From: Burkholderiales bacterium
GTDB lineage: Bacteria > Pseudomonadota > Gammaproteobacteria > Burkholderiales > Burkholderiaceae_C
Length of the DNA stretch: 64,000 nucleotides
Reading direction: 5' to 3'
Assembly: GCA_017302655.1 (NCBI GenBank)
Contig: JAFLDE010000011.1
Location: 1-64,000 of the forward strand
Shown piece after piece: positions 17,290-28,628 of this stretch. Position 1 is the stretch's first letter, and every line of letters starts with the position of its first letter. The notes beneath the pieces were generated by a model. It saw only the letters and a list, made by a program, of their open reading frames with translations. It did no database searches and had not been told where the DNA came from. The position numbers and the translations under genes are program-made.

Positions 17290-18722
17290 TGAGCGTCGGG
17301 GTGGTCGGCGCCGGGGTGATGGGCATCGGCATCGTCCAGGTGGCGGCGCTGGCCGGTCACCCGGTCAAGCTGCTGGACGCGCGCGAAGGCGCTGCGGCAG
17401 CGGCCATCGTCCGCCTGGGCGATACGCTGGCGACCTTGGTGAGCAAGGGCCGGCTGGCCGCCGATGCGCGCGACGCAGCCCTGGCGCGCATTGAGGCTGT
17501 CAGCGAGGTGGCGCAGTTGGCGGGTTGTGGCTTGGCCATCGAGGCCATCGTCGAGCAAGTGGAGCCCAAGCGCACCTTGCTGCGCCAGCTCGAAGCGGTG
17601 CTGGCGCCGCAGGCGCTGCTGGCTTCAAATACCTCCTCGCTGTCCATCACGCTGCTGGCCAACGGCCTGTCCCGGCCGGAGCGCCTTGTCGGCATGCACT
17701 TCTTCAACCCGGTGCCCCTGATGCGTTTGGTGGAGGTGGTGTCAGGCGCAGAGACCGATCCAGCGGCGGCCGCGCAGGTGGAGGCGCTGGCGCGTGCCTG
17801 GGGCAAGCAGCCGGTTCATGCGGCCAGCACGCCGGGTTTCATCGTCAACCGAATCGCGCGGCCGTTCTACGCCGAGACCCTGGCCCTGCTGCAGGAGCGC
17901 GCTGCGGCGCCCGAGGTGCTGGACGCCTGCCTTCGCGCGGCCGGCTTTCGCATGGGGCCCTGCGAGCTGATGGATCTCATTGGCCACGACACCAACGCCT
18001 TAGTGACGCGCGCCGTGTGGGAGGCCAACTTTGGCGACCGGCGCTACCAACCCAGCCTGATTCAACAGGCTTTGGTGGACGGCGGACGGCTCGGCCGCAA
18101 GAGCGGGCGTGGCTTCTTCGTCGGCCCGGCACCGCGTTGGCCCGTGGTGCAGCGACCTGCGGCGGCGCTGCCCATCACGCTCGTCGGGCGCGGACCGAAT
18201 GTGGAGATGCTGGTTCGTCGCCTGCCTGGCGTGGCACGTGAAAGCACCGAGGCGGGTTGGAGCGGGCTGCGCAGTGGCAGCCTGGAGTTGGCGTTCACCG
18301 ACGGACGTTGCGCTTACGAAGCCGGACGTCCGCTGATGGATTGGCTGGCCCATGAGCAGGCCGATGCGCTGGGCGTGACGACGGACGATGCGCAAGTGGC
18401 CGACTTGTTGGCTTGTGCTGGACTGCGCGCCATGGTCTTGCGCGACACGCCAGGGTTGGTCGTAGCGCGCACCCTGGCCATGCTGGTCAACGAGGCCAGC
18501 GATGCGGTCTGGCAAGGGGTCTGCACCGAAGAAGGGGCGGACACGGCCATGCGCCTGGGCGTCAACTACCCGGACGGTCCATTTGCGTGGCGGCGTCTGT
18601 TCGGTGCCGAAGCCCTGTGCAGCTTGCTGGACCATATTTGGACGCAGACGCGCAGCGAGCGCTACCGCATCAGTCCACCCTTGCGCGCCGCTTCAACCAG
18701 CGCGACTCCGTGCAAGCCCTGA
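17277..18722 (+). CDS. 3-hydroxyacyl-CoA dehydrogenase (PaaH type)
   Basis: The 481-residue protein starts with an NAD-binding Rossmann fold (VGVVGAGVMGIGIVQ). It has the dehydrogenase motif MHFFNPVPLMRLVEVV and the HAASTPGFIVNRIARPFYAE block of the first C-terminal domain, then a second 3HCDH domain (LAMLVNEASDAVWQGV). Two C-terminal domains and this length match PaaH/PaaC of phenylacetate degradation or general FadB-like enzymes without the hydratase half. The hydratase is supplied by the upstream gene. ATG 17277 follows a GGAG by 6 bases; ATG 17289 is possible. Confidence 0.87.
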   Translation: MEDLMSVGVVGAGVMGIGIVQVAALAGHPVKLLDAREGAAAAAIVRLGDTLATLVSKGRLAADARDAALARIEAVSEVAQLAGCGLAIEAIVEQVEPKRTLLRQLEAVLAPQALLASNTSSLSITLLANGLSRPERLVGMHFFNPVPLMRLVEVVSGAETDPAAAAQVEALARAWGKQPVHAASTPGFIVNRIARPFYAETLALLQERAAAPEVLDACLRAAGFRMGPCELMDLIGHDTNALVTRAVWEANFGDRRYQPSLIQQALVDGGRLGRKSGRGFFVGPAPRWPVVQRPAAALPITLVGRGPNVEMLVRRLPGVARESTEAGWSGLRSGSLELAFTDGRCAYEAGRPLMDWLAHEQADALGVTTDDAQVADLLACAGLRAMVLRDTPGLVVARTLAMLVNEASDAVWQGVCTEEGADTAMRLGVNYPDGPFAWRRLFGAEALCSLLDHIWTQTRSERYRISPPLRAASTSATPCKP

Positions 18723-18759
18723 GCCCCATGGGTGCTCGAGCAGCGGTCATACTTGCTGC

Positions 18760-20019
18760 ATGAGCGCCGAAGAACTGATCGATGTCGACGCCCTGCAGGT
18801 GGGGATGTTCATCCACCTCGACTTGGGCTGGATGCGCCATCCTTTTCCGCTGTCCAGCTTCTGCATCAGCTCCGAAGAGCAAATCGGCGTCTTGCGAAAG
18901 CTGGGGCTTCGGCAGGTGCGCTGGACGCCAGCGCGCAGTCGGCTGAAGCTGGTCGAATCTTCACCTGCGCCGGAGGGCGTCGCAGCCCCAGATTTGAGCC
19001 ACGAGCAAAAGGTGGCCATGGCCCAGCGCGAATCCCTTCGTCAGCAGCGCGAGGCTCTGGCTCGCTGCGAGGCGCAGTACGGTGAGGCCACGAAGGCCTT
19101 GAGCGAGTTGCATGGCTTGGTGCTGCGTCAGCCGGCCCAGGCAGCGGCGATGGCACGGGATCTCAGTCGCAGCCTGCTCGAGAAGATGCTCGTTCAGGAA
19201 GACGTCAATCTGCGTCTGCTGAACGAAGCAGCGGGCGACCGTGCTTGTGCTCACGGCCTCAATGTCTGCTTGATTTCGCTGCTGCTGGCCCGAGCCACGG
19301 GGATGGAGGAAGAGGACTTGATCGAACTTGGCGTCGGCGCTTTGCTGCACGACGTGGGCAAATTCGAGGTCGAGTCAAGGTTGCGCTTCCGTTCCGAACA
19401 ATTCAGCAGCGCAGAGCTTGCAGCCTATCAATGGCATGTGGCCAAGGGGGTGGAGCTGGGCCAGCGCATGGGGCTTTCCAAGGCCGCGCTTTCGGTGGTT
19501 GCCCAGCACCATGAACAGGCAGACGGCGCTGGTTTTCCTCAGAAGCTTCCGGGTGACAAGGTGCATCCGGCCGCCCGGGTGGTCGCGCTGGTCAATCGAT
19601 TCGACGGGTTGTGCAATCCGCCCGTACCTGGCGCCAAGGCGCTCACGCCTCATGAAGCCCTGTCGCTGCTGTTCGCCCAAGGGCGTAGCCGCTTTGACGC
19701 CACGATGCTCAATGGCTTCATTCGCATGATGGGCGTCTACCCGCCGGGTTCGGCGGTGCAGTTGTCAGATGATCGCTTCGCCTTGGTCGTGTCAGTCAAC
19801 GCGAACCGACCCCTGCGGCCGACGGTTCTGATCCACGAAGCCAGCGTGCCTTCGAGAGAAGCACTGTTCACCCCCCTTGAGACGCAGCCCAATCTGACCA
19901 TACGCCGCAGCTTGCGCCCTGCCGACCTACCGGAAGCGACTCGTGATTACCTTCGCCCGCGCAGCCGAGTGGCCTATTTTCCGCAAGCCGATGCTCCCAA
20001 TTCGGGGAGTGCCGCTTGA
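18760..20019 (+). CDS. DUF3391 - HD-GYP cyclic di-GMP phosphodiesterase family protein
   Basis: The 419-residue cytoplasmic protein has an N-terminal DUF3391 region (about 1-130). An HD-GYP domain follows (about 155-330) with LLHDVGK and AQHHEQADGAGFP. The HD pair is intact but the GYP signature reads GFP, a conservative change at the motif's aromatic position. A C-terminal segment follows (about 330-419). HD-GYP proteins hydrolyse cyclic di-GMP through a two- or three-iron site. A paralogue of the same architecture lies at 51516-52793. It overlaps the following DUF1840 gene by 4 bases. Confidence 0.88.
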   Translation: MSAEELIDVDALQVGMFIHLDLGWMRHPFPLSSFCISSEEQIGVLRKLGLRQVRWTPARSRLKLVESSPAPEGVAAPDLSHEQKVAMAQRESLRQQREALARCEAQYGEATKALSELHGLVLRQPAQAAAMARDLSRSLLEKMLVQEDVNLRLLNEAAGDRACAHGLNVCLISLLLARATGMEEEDLIELGVGALLHDVGKFEVESRLRFRSEQFSSAELAAYQWHVAKGVELGQRMGLSKAALSVVAQHHEQADGAGFPQKLPGDKVHPAARVVALVNRFDGLCNPPVPGAKALTPHEALSLLFAQGRSRFDATMLNGFIRMMGVYPPGSAVQLSDDRFALVVSVNANRPLRPTVLIHEASVPSREALFTPLETQPNLTIRRSLRPADLPEATRDYLRPRSRVAYFPQADAPNSGSAA

Positions 20020-20300
20020 TTCGGTTTCAGTCCAAGGCTGGCGCCGACATCCTCATGCTTCAAGCCCACGCGGACGCCGTGCTGGCGGCATTGGGCCGGG
20101 AGTGCGCGCCGTCGGGCATTTTTGAAGGCGATGGCTTGGCTGCGGCCTTGAACCACTGGGATCAGCGGCTGGAATCAGATGGGCCGGGGGATGGGGCGGA
20201 CGACGATGCGCCGGGCATCGGGCAGCGCGCTTGGCCGCTTTTGCAAATGCTCCGTCGGGCCCAGGACGCGCGCGTGCCCGTGATCTGGTCATCATCTTGA
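20016..20300 (+). CDS. DUF1840 family protein
   Basis: The 94-residue protein begins MIRFQSKAGADILML, followed by LQAHADAVLAALGRE and a C-terminal helix (WPLLQMLRRAQ), matching DUF1840 as I remember it from betaproteobacteria. The start is TTG 20016 with GGGGAG 6 bases upstream, overlapping the stop of the HD-GYP gene. Function is unknown. Confidence 0.75.
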   Translation: MIRFQSKAGADILMLQAHADAVLAALGRECAPSGIFEGDGLAAALNHWDQRLESDGPGDGADDDAPGIGQRAWPLLQMLRRAQDARVPVIWSSS

Positions 20301-20358
20301 AACAGTCCTCTGTTGTGAAATCGCGTCGGCGCTTCCTTCGGGAACAGGGGGCGCTGCC

Positions 20359-20364
20359 TATACT
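20359..20364 (+). promoter_or_regulatory. Possible -10 box for the porin gene
   Basis: TATACT lies 60 bases ahead of the porin start. No good -35 box stands at the usual distance; TTCCTT about 20 bases upstream is the best I can offer. An activator or alternative factor may compensate. Confidence 0.35.
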
Positions 20365-20423
20365 GGCTCGTCTCCAACGGCCCACGCTGGCCGTCTGACT
20401 CACTCATCAAGAAAAGGTCCAAG

Positions 20424-21335
20424 ATGAAGCGCTTCACCCTTTCTGCCCTGGCTCTTGTGGCTGCAGCTGTCGCAGCCCCGGCATTCGCCCAAAGCTCGGT
20501 CACCCTGTATGGCCGTTTCAACACGACCATCGAGAACCAGAAGACCAACGAAGGTTCGCGCGTTTGGGCGGTGAACAACAACGCCTCGCGTATCGGCTTC
20601 AAGGGTGTCGAGGACATGGGTGGCGGCATGAAGGCCAGCTTCAACCTGGAGCATGGTTTCGGCTCTGACAACGGTGTGGCTGCTGCCACGTTCTGGGGTC
20701 GTGAAGCCTGGGTTCAGCTGGCCGGTTCTTTCGGAGCCGTCCGCCTCGGCCGTCAAACGCCTGAGTCGTACTTCGCCACGGCTGACTACATCAGCATGCA
20801 CAACCACGACACGGGTTCGTCGGCAGACAACCTGTACGGCGGTCCGTTCCTGCAGTCGAACAAGGTCACCTATTTCACGCCTTCCATGGGCGGCCTGACG
20901 GCCAGCCTGTCGGTGGCTGCCGGTGAGAACCAAGTCAAGCGTGGCTACGATTTCGCAGCCAATTGGGTGGGTGGGCCGCTGCACCTCGGCTTTGGCTACA
21001 GCGATCAGGGCAGCCAAGATCAGTGGGCGGTTCGCGCACTGTATGAGCTCGGCCCCGTCACCTTGGGCGGCTATTACCAGCAGGTGGATCGTGGCCCGGG
21101 CACGGCAACCTACAAGAATGCCCGCTTGGCCGTGATGTACACGATGGGCGCCTCTGAATTCCATGCCAATTTCGGCAAGGCCAGTGCGGCTGATCAATGG
21201 ACGCTGGGCTACAACTACAACGTGAGCAAGCGCACCAAGATCTACGGGTACTACACGGACCGCGACACCAACAAGATGGCGCGTCGCAACGGCGAGTACA
21301 GCTCGCTGGCCGTGGGTGTGCGTCACAACTTCTGA
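20424..21335 (+). CDS. Gram-negative porin
   Basis: The 303-residue product has a signal peptide (MKRFTLSALALVAA..., cleavage AFA-QSS near residue 23), starts mature as SSVTLYGRFN, and ends in Phe. Both are hallmarks of betaproteobacterial trimeric porins. Alternating strands and the L3-like GRQTPESYFATADY are visible. It is shorter than many family members (usually about 340-400 residues), with a compact set of loops. AAAAGG stands 9 bases before ATG 20424. It is flanked by its own likely promoter and a strong terminator, so it is probably monocistronic. Confidence 0.9.
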   Translation: MKRFTLSALALVAAAVAAPAFAQSSVTLYGRFNTTIENQKTNEGSRVWAVNNNASRIGFKGVEDMGGGMKASFNLEHGFGSDNGVAAATFWGREAWVQLAGSFGAVRLGRQTPESYFATADYISMHNHDTGSSADNLYGGPFLQSNKVTYFTPSMGGLTASLSVAAGENQVKRGYDFAANWVGGPLHLGFGYSDQGSQDQWAVRALYELGPVTLGGYYQQVDRGPGTATYKNARLAVMYTMGASEFHANFGKASAADQWTLGYNYNVSKRTKIYGYYTDRDTNKMARRNGEYSSLAVGVRHNF

Positions 21336-21359
21336 TCGGGCTGCGGCCCCCTCAGCAAG

Positions 21360-21381
21360 AGCGGCCTTCGGGCCGCTTTTT
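21360..21381 (+). terminator. Rho-independent terminator after the porin gene
   Basis: AGCGGCC and GGCCGCT form a perfect 7-bp stem closed by a TTCG tetraloop and followed by five T. It lies between the convergent porin and ruvB genes. Confidence 0.9.
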
Positions 21382-21392
21382 CTTTGGCTGCT

Positions 21393-22439
21393 TCAAAACA
21401 GGTCGCCTTCACGTGTGGGGGGCGACAGTCCGAGATGGCGCCACGTGGCCTGCGTGGCGACCCGCCCACGTGGGGTGCGGTGCAGATAGCCTTGTTGGAT
21501 CAAGAAGGGTTCGATCAAGTCCTCGATGGTGTCGGTGGCTTCACCGATCGCCGCCGCCAGGTTGTCCAGCCCGACGGGGCCGCCGTCGAAGCGATGGATC
21601 AGCGCCTCGAGCAGCTTGCGGTCCATCAGATCGAAGCCCATGCTGTCCACATCAAGCAACTTCAGTGCATGTGCGGCAGATGCCGCGTTGATGCACCCGT
21701 CGCCCTTCACTTCGGCCCAGTCGCGAACGCGGCGCAGCAATCGGTTGGCAATGCGCGGCGTGCCGCGCGAACGGCGCGCCACTTCGAGTGCCCCGGCCTC
21801 GTCGATCGGCGCGCCGAGCAAGCCCGCTGAACGCTTGACAATGCTCAGCAACTCTTCCGGCGTATAGAACTCCAGTCGGGCGGTAATGCCGAAGCGGTCC
21901 CGAAGCGGGTTGGTCAGCATCCCGGCGCGCGTCGTGGCGCCGACCAAAGTGAATGGCTGCAGGTCGAGCTTGATGGATCGGGCGGCCGGCCCCTCCCCGA
22001 TCATGATGTCGATCTGGAAGTCTTCCAGCGCTGGGTACAGGATCTCCTCGACGACCGGCGAGAGGCGGTGGATCTCGTCAATGAAGAGAACGTCGTTCTT
22101 CTCAAGGCTCGTGAGGATGGCAGCCAGGTCGCGCGGCTTTTCCAGCACCGGGCCGGAGGTCTGATGCAGGCGAACTCCGAGTTCGGCTGCAATGATGTGC
22201 GAGAGCGTGGTCTTGCCAAGGCCTGGAGGACCGAAGAGCAGCACATGGTCAAGTGCTTCCTCGCGCTTGCGGGCGGCCCCCACGAAAATCTCCATCTGCT
22301 CGCGCACTCGCGCCTGCCCTACGTAGTCCGCGAGCCGCTTCGGTCTGAGCGCGCGCTCCAGCGCCTCCTCCTTGGGAGAGGCGCTGGCCGCTGAGACGAG
22401 GCGCGGGCCGGAGGCGAAATCGTCGGTCTGGACGGGCAT
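21393..22439 (-). CDS. ruvB: Holliday junction branch migration ATPase RuvB
   Basis: The 348-residue AAA+ motor has Walker [11 protein letters not shown], Walker [10 protein letters not shown], the sensor LVGATTRAG and the C-terminal winged helix ([12 protein letters not shown]). It pulls DNA through Holliday junctions as hexamers on RuvA. ATG 22439 is fixed by overlap with the ruvA stop (TGATG) and by the conserved start of the ATPase about 30 residues later. No ruvC is present in the window. Confidence 0.97.
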   Translation of the reverse strand: MPVQTDDFASGPRLVSAASASPKEEALERALRPKRLADYVGQARVREQMEIFVGAARKREEALDHVLLFGPPGLGKTTLSHIIAAELGVRLHQTSGPVLEKPRDLAAILTSLEKNDVLFIDEIHRLSPVVEEILYPALEDFQIDIMIGEGPAARSIKLDLQPFTLVGATTRAGMLTNPLRDRFGITARLEFYTPEELLSIVKRSAGLLGAPIDEAGALEVARRSRGTPRIANRLLRRVRDWAEVKGDGCINAASAAHALKLLDVDSMGFDLMDRKLLEALIHRFDGGPVGLDNLAAAIGEATDTIEDLIEPFLIQQGYLHRTPRGRVATQATWRHLGLSPPTREGDLF

Positions 22440-23014
22440 CAGCGGGACAGGGCTTTGAGCGCCAGTCGAATGCCCTCGCTGACGGCGACATCGGCGGGCA
22501 GCGCCTTCGTGGCCGCCTCTGCCTCGCGTTCGCTGTAGCCCAATGCGAGAAGCGCTTGGTTGATGTCCGCGTGAGTCCCTACGGTGTTCGTTCCGACCGA
22601 GGTCCCGAATCCATCGCCGAGCTTGCCCTTGAGTTCCAGCAGCAGTCGTTCGGCAGTCTTCTTGCCGATGCCGGGTACTTTCACCAAACGGCCCGGCTGC
22701 TGTTGGGCCACCGCCGCGGACAGTTCCGCCACCGAAAGGCCGGAGAGCAACGAGAGCGCTGTGCGCGGACCGACACCGGAGATCTTGATGAGTTGCCGAA
22801 AGGCCTCGCGTTCCTCGTGGCTGAGGAAGCCAAAAAGCACATGGGCATCCTCGCGCACCACTTGGTGGGTAAGCAAGGTCACGGCGCCGCCTGTGGGTGG
22901 CAAGGCGCAGAAGGTGCTCATCGGCACATCCACTTCGTAGCCGACCCCCTGCACGTCCACCAGGACCTGTGGAGGCGCTTTCGCCGCCACGATTCCCGTC
23001 AGGCGGCCGATCAT
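22439..23014 (-). CDS. ruvA: Holliday junction binding protein RuvA
   Basis: The 191-residue protein starts MIGRLTGIV and shows the two helix-hairpin-helix motifs ([19 protein letters not shown] and [23 protein letters not shown]). The C-terminal domain contacts RuvB. Its ATG overlaps the stop of the upstream response regulator by 4 bases, and its own stop overlaps ruvB, so all are in one transcript. I did not see a LexA-type box close to ruvA. Confidence 0.97.
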   Translation of the reverse strand: MIGRLTGIVAAKAPPQVLVDVQGVGYEVDVPMSTFCALPPTGGAVTLLTHQVVREDAHVLFGFLSHEEREAFRQLIKISGVGPRTALSLLSGLSVAELSAAVAQQQPGRLVKVPGIGKKTAERLLLELKGKLGDGFGTSVGTNTVGTHADINQALLALGYSEREAEAATKALPADVAVSEGIRLALKALSR

Positions 23015-23664
23015 CCGCGCCCGAACAGACCGAGGCGCTGAGCCTCCAGCGCGGCTTCTGCGCGAGACGAAACGTTGAGCTTTCGGTAGATCTGCTTGAC
23101 GTAGTCGGCGATGGTGTGCCGCGACAGCCCAAGTTGAACGCCGATTTCGGGAAGGGTGAATCCTTTGGCGACTCGAAGCAGCACCTCCGTCTCTCGCTCG
23201 GTCAGCTGGACGTCGGGAACGACCGGTGATTGCGGCTTGCGCTGCTGGCTGGTGAAGTAAGCGATCACCTTGCGCGCGATGGAAGGAGAAAGCGGCGGCT
23301 CCCCTTGGCTGATGCGCTGCAGCTGTTCCACCAGCAGCTCGCGGGCCTGCTCCTTGAGCAGATAGCCAAATGCACCAGCCTGGAGCGCAGGGAACAGGTG
23401 TTCGTCGTCGTCGTGGATGGTCACGATGACCGACTGGGCTTCAGGCTGCTGATCGCGCAATGCCTCCACGACGGCAACACCAGATCCGTCGGGCAGACCC
23501 AGATCGATCAGCGCCAACTCAAAACGTTGGCGCGGGATGGCCGCCAAAGCGTCACTGACGCGAGAGCATTCGACGACGGTTGAGCGGGGAAAGACCTGCT
23601 GCACCAGCGTCTTCAGCCAGGAGCGGATCTCGGGGATGTCTTCAAGCAGCAGGATGTGGTCCAT
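23011..23664 (-). CDS. NarL/LuxR-type response regulator
   Basis: The 217-residue protein has a receiver domain ([17 protein letters not shown]; phospho-acceptor Asp in [12 protein letters not shown]; Lys in YLLKEQ). A LuxR-type HTH follows ([15 protein letters not shown] to [17 protein letters not shown]). It is encoded 15 bases after its likely cognate kinase and overlaps ruvA by 4 bases. Its targets are unknown. Confidence 0.9.
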   Translation of the reverse strand: MDHILLLEDIPEIRSWLKTLVQQVFPRSTVVECSRVSDALAAIPRQRFELALIDLGLPDGSGVAVVEALRDQQPEAQSVIVTIHDDDEHLFPALQAGAFGYLLKEQARELLVEQLQRISQGEPPLSPSIARKVIAYFTSQQRKPQSPVVPDVQLTERETEVLLRVAKGFTLPEIGVQLGLSRHTIADYVKQIYRKLNVSSRAEAALEAQRLGLFGRG

Positions 23665-23679
23665 GATGAAAGTATCCGC

Positions 23680-25053
23680 TCATAAAGGAATGTTCAAGCG
23701 GATCAAGGTACCCCAGCCTGGTCCCGATTCGACCAAGCACTGGCCCTGCATCTGCTTCGCGCGTGACTTCATGCTCGACATGCCATGGCCACGATCCAGG
23801 CGCCCATCCTTCTCGGTGGGCACGCCTTTGCCGTTGTCCTGGATGATGAGCTGGAAATCGCCATCTGCCAGCTGGCAGCGCACCACGCAACGCGTGGCGC
23901 CGCTGTGCTTGATGACATTGGAAACTGCCTCGCGCAGGATACGCGTCGTCTGTACGTAGGCGCGCGCTGGTAGCGTGTGCGACACGTCCTCGGCCAGCGA
24001 AATCCACTCCGCCTCGACGTTTGACTGTGTGAGGCGGGACACGACTTCAGCTCGCCAGTCGCCGATCGCGTCGAGCAGCTGTACCGGACGACCAGTCAGT
24101 CCGCGAACGGAAAGGCGCATCTCCTCCAGCGCTTCACGCGCCAGCGTGGAGATGCGCTCGTTGTCGCTGGTGTGCACGATCGTCAACAGCTTGGCCCCAA
24201 GGTCATCGTGCAGGTCACCAGCGATGCGTTTGCGCTCACGCTCGGTGACTTGCTCCAGCCGCAGGTCGGCCTGGTGCTGGTGGTGTCGTTCCAACTCCAC
24301 CATGCGCTCCTGGAAGTGCTGTTCCGCTTGGCGCAGACGCTGTTCACTGTGGTGACGTCGGCGCCCAAAGCCAATGACCAGTGCCAGGGCCAGCAAAGCC
24401 ATCAGCAAGCCCACGGAGAGAGGCGGGCGAGCGCGAACCGCGCCGTTCAAGAGCATGCCCCCCACCGACGTGGCGACGAGCAAGGGCAGCACGGTGATTT
24501 GCACCTGTTCCCCCACCTCGGCCCAACTGTTCAGTCCGTCGCGCATCCAGCCGCGCCAACGTTGCCAAAGGAAGTACGCGGCCAGCGCCAACAAGCCAAC
24601 ACCCAGTGCGCCTGGGAGTGCCGTCTCCAGCCGCTGACTTAGCGATCCAGGGCCGAAGCTTGCGATCAGCCACGCCAGCGCGAGCAAGGTGGTGGCGCCG
24701 ACATCAAGACGGCGCATGCGCAAACCCACCTGCCGCGCCAACAGGATGAGCATGCTCAGGCCGAGCAGCAGCAGCAAACCCAGCGAGGTCGGTGTCGAAG
24801 CTTGCTCAACGGTCAGCAGGCCAGCCAGGCTCATCGAGGCGACAGCCACCAGAAGCAGCCGACGCTCCCAACGATGGCTCAAAGCCAGCATGCCAAGCAT
24901 CATGGCCATGCCGCTGAGCAGCCCGGCCAACAGCCAACCCGCCGGAATCTGCCCAGGGGCGACCTGGGTGACTTGGGCTGCGCCTGCTCCTGGCAACAGC
25001 AGCGCACCCAGCGCCAAGGTGACGGGCAATCGGGTGGTGGGGATGCCAGACAT
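23680..25053 (-). CDS. Membrane sensor histidine kinase, HisKA_3 type
   Basis: The 457-residue protein has a signal-like first helix, then about seven more hydrophobic segments up to residue 230. A coiled coil follows, then the HisKA_3 dimerisation motif [18 protein letters not shown] with the phospho-acceptor His. An ATPase domain follows ([33 protein letters not shown]). ATG 25053 is chosen; a TTG at 25098 is possible. No periplasmic sensor domain is apparent, so the signal may be sensed in the membrane. It pairs with the regulator at 23011-23664. Confidence 0.88.
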   Translation of the reverse strand: MSGIPTTRLPVTLALGALLLPGAGAAQVTQVAPGQIPAGWLLAGLLSGMAMMLGMLALSHRWERRLLLVAVASMSLAGLLTVEQASTPTSLGLLLLLGLSMLILLARQVGLRMRRLDVGATTLLALAWLIASFGPGSLSQRLETALPGALGVGLLALAAYFLWQRWRGWMRDGLNSWAEVGEQVQITVLPLLVATSVGGMLLNGAVRARPPLSVGLLMALLALALVIGFGRRRHHSEQRLRQAEQHFQERMVELERHHQHQADLRLEQVTERERKRIAGDLHDDLGAKLLTIVHTSDNERISTLAREALEEMRLSVRGLTGRPVQLLDAIGDWRAEVVSRLTQSNVEAEWISLAEDVSHTLPARAYVQTTRILREAVSNVIKHSGATRCVVRCQLADGDFQLIIQDNGKGVPTEKDGRLDRGHGMSSMKSRAKQMQGQCLVESGPGWGTLIRLNIPL

Positions 25054-25112
25054 GGCGCGGCATTGTGCAGGAGGGGGGGCGAGGGTGCATTGCGCCAAAA
25101 TCTCGTCTTCCC

Positions 25113-26075
25113 ATGATCCTTCACCACCGATTCGACGGCGCCAGCAACGCGCAACTTGCCCATGTGTGCGGCGAGTTGGATGCGCACCTGAAGCGCATCG
25201 CGCATGCGTTCGACGTCAAGCTCACACGGCGTGTGGACGAGTTTCGTATTGACGGCCCAGCAGCGGGCGCCCGGCGCGCGCTGTCGGTGCTGCAGCGGCT
25301 GTGTGCGCAGTCTGCAGCGCCCATGGGTGATGAACAACTGCATCTGCTGCTGCAGGAAGCCGGCGCGTCCGACGGCGCCGATGCCCCAGTGCCCCTTCCG
25401 CAGCTCACCCTGCACACCCGTCGCAAGGACTTGGCTGCGCGAACGCCCAACCAGCAGCGCTACCTTGAGCGCATCCTGGCGCACGACCTGAGCTTCGGCA
25501 TCGGACCCGCGGGAACGGGCAAGACCTATCTTGCCGTGGCCTGTGCGGTCGACGCGCTGGAGCGACATCAGGTGCAACGCATCGTGCTCACGCGGCCAGC
25601 GGTAGAGGCAGGCGAGCGATTGGGTTTTCTGCCCGGCGACCTCGCGCAAAAGGTAGACCCTTACCTGCGCCCACTGTTCGATGCGTTGTTTGACCTCATG
25701 GGCTTCGAGAAAGTGGCCAAGGCCCAGGAGAAGGGATGGCTTGAAGTGGCGCCGCTGGCCTTCATGCGCGGGCGAACGCTGAACCATGCCTTTGTGATCC
25801 TCGACGAAGCCCAAAACACCACCCCCGAGCAGATGAAGATGTTTTTGACCCGCATCGGCTACGGCAGCCGCGCGGTGGTCACCGGGGACACGAGCCAGAT
25901 CGATTTGCCTCGGGGCGTCACCAGTGGCCTGGTGGACGCGCAGCAAGTGCTCGACGAGGTGGAAGGCGTGGCTTTCACTCGTTTCACGCGTCAGGATGTC
26001 GTCCGCCACCCGTTGGTCGGCCGCATTGTTGAGGCCTACGACACGCGCGCTGCAGCGACCGGAGGCCGACGATGA
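25113..26075 (+). CDS. phoH: PhoH-like ATPase (YbeZ)
   Basis: The 320-residue protein has the PhoH nucleotide-binding core: [47 protein letters not shown] and [12 protein letters not shown]. The family partners YbeY in ribosome and RNA quality control. ATG 25113 is preferred; an earlier in-frame start at 25065 would sit close to the divergent kinase start. The stop overlaps the ybeY start. Confidence 0.94.
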   Translation: MILHHRFDGASNAQLAHVCGELDAHLKRIAHAFDVKLTRRVDEFRIDGPAAGARRALSVLQRLCAQSAAPMGDEQLHLLLQEAGASDGADAPVPLPQLTLHTRRKDLAARTPNQQRYLERILAHDLSFGIGPAGTGKTYLAVACAVDALERHQVQRIVLTRPAVEAGERLGFLPGDLAQKVDPYLRPLFDALFDLMGFEKVAKAQEKGWLEVAPLAFMRGRTLNHAFVILDEAQNTTPEQMKMFLTRIGYGSRAVVTGDTSQIDLPRGVTSGLVDAQQVLDEVEGVAFTRFTRQDVVRHPLVGRIVEAYDTRAAATGGRR

Positions 26076-26530
26076 AGTCCGAGCCCATGCCCATGCTTCG
26101 TTTGTCCCTGCAGTTTCGTGACGGCAGTCACCGCGCCCAGTTGCCTCGGCACCAGGTGATTCGCTGGATCCGCCACGCCCTGAACACCGAAGGTGAGATC
26201 ACGGTGCGCGTCGTAGGCGAAGCCGAGGGGCGCGAGCTCAACCGCAGTTTCCGGGCAAAGGACTATGCGACGAACGTATTGACCTTCGATTACGACGCCG
26301 ACCCCGTGGTCTTGGCTGACTTGGTCTTGTGTGCCCCGGTGGTGGCGCGGGAGGCAGAAGAACAGGGCAAGTCGCTGGTGGCCCATTACGCCCATCTGAT
26401 CGTCCATGGCGTGCTGCATGCCCAGGGCTGGGACCACGAAAGTGCGCGTGAAGCCAAACGCATGGAGCAGCGGGAGCGCGAAATCCTTGCCGGTTTGGGT
26501 TACCCGGACCCCTACTTGGATCCCAAGTAA
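26072..26530 (+). CDS. ybeY: Endoribonuclease YbeY
   Basis: The 152-residue protein carries the zinc motif H-x3-H-x5-H in [11 protein letters not shown] and the conserved [15 protein letters not shown] block. It matures 16S rRNA and acts in 70S quality control. It overlaps phoH by ATGA. Its 3' end overlaps the convergent corA gene by 19 bases. Confidence 0.95.
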   Translation: MKSEPMPMLRLSLQFRDGSHRAQLPRHQVIRWIRHALNTEGEITVRVVGEAEGRELNRSFRAKDYATNVLTFDYDADPVVLADLVLCAPVVAREAEEQGKSLVAHYAHLIVHGVLHAQGWDHESAREAKRMEQREREILAGLGYPDPYLDPK

Positions 26531-27530
26531 CGCTTGCGTCGGAACCAGGCGAACAGACCGCCGCCCACGGCCAGCATCAGGCCCAGGGCGATCCACGCGC
26601 CGAGCCGGTCGTGAATCAGCGGAAGTGCGTCGAAGTTCATGCCGAAGATGCCGGTGATCAGGTTCAGCGGCAGGAACACCGCCGTCAGCGCTGTGAGCAC
26701 GCGCATGATGTTGTTCGTTCGGTGACCGAGCGCCGCGTAGTGCATCTGCACCGCCGACTCGGTGCTTGAAGACAGGCGACGGATATGTGACAGCACGCGC
26801 TCGATGTGCTCCAGCAGGTCGCGGCCCCGAACCCGCAGATGTTCCTGGTCTGGCGGTCCTTCGCCTGGGGGCCACTCGGCCAGCGCATCGAGCCACTCTT
26901 GCACCGCCGATTGCTGGTCCTCGCACAGGTCTTCCAGACGGAACAGGGTGTCGCGAGCGGCCAGCAGGCCTGCCCAGTTCTCGAAGGGTCGTCGGGTGTC
27001 GATGAGCGCTTGCTGCAGATCGCCGTGCTGCCTTGACAACTGGCGCCGAAGGTCCAGGTAGCTGTCCACCACTTGATTGGCCATGCGCAGCATCCACTCG
27101 TCACTGCTCACGGCCAGTCGGCCGTTTCCGACGGGCTGAGCAAGCAGGCGATCGATGAACTGAGCCTGCACCGGACAACCGGTCGGATGCACGCTGATGA
27201 GCAAACGAGGATAGATCGCAAAGCCGATGGCGCGCGTATCGGCGCGCGGTTGCTCCGGATCTTCGGCTGCGCCCAGGCGTTGCAGCACCAGCAGGTCGTA
27301 GGCGACGGTGCTGTCAAAGTACGACGGCAACTGCTCGTTGAGCAAGTCGCTGACGTGCAAGTCCAGCAGCGGCCGTTCACCCCAGGCCTGCAACTGCGAC
27401 TGCAGGTCTGGCCATTGGCCCTGCAGATCCTCCCGAGCCAAGGTCAACCAAGCGAAGCCCTCAGTCGGTGGCGTCACTGGCAGGCGCTGCAGCGCCACCG
27501 CACGTGTGCCGCTGAGCAGCCAGACCTGCA

Positions 27531-27531
<1 letters not shown>
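26512..27531 (-). CDS. corA: CorA-family divalent cation transporter
   Basis: The 339-residue protein has the family layout: a large cytoplasmic N-terminal domain, a long helix, and two C-terminal membrane helices with the GMN selectivity motif ([11 protein letters not shown]). The C-terminus is basic (RRKRYLGSK). It may move Mg, Zn or Co. Its start overlaps the hemB stop (TGATG), so the two are translationally coupled; metal transport beside a metalloenzyme gene is suggestive but unproven. Confidence 0.9.
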
Positions 27532-28553
<1,022 letters not shown>

Positions 28554-28591
28554 TTATTCGCGACAAGTGAGTTTTCGCAGCCCTTTCGCAC

Positions 28592-28622
28592 TTGCGGCCT
28601 CCTGGGAGTCGGGTGCTAGACT
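28592..28622 (+). promoter_or_regulatory. Possible promoter for the small RNA candidate
   Basis: TAGACT at 28617-28622 resembles a -10 box; TTGCGG at 28592-28597 could be the -35, with a rather long 19-base spacer. Transcription would start near 28629. Confidence 0.4.
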
Positions 28623-28628
28623 GGTCAG

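Noticed and set aside
22990-25112. LexA operator for ruvAB
   Set aside because: No CTGT-N8-ACAG pattern was noticed near ruvA or upstream of the kinase gene; a systematic scan was not possible.
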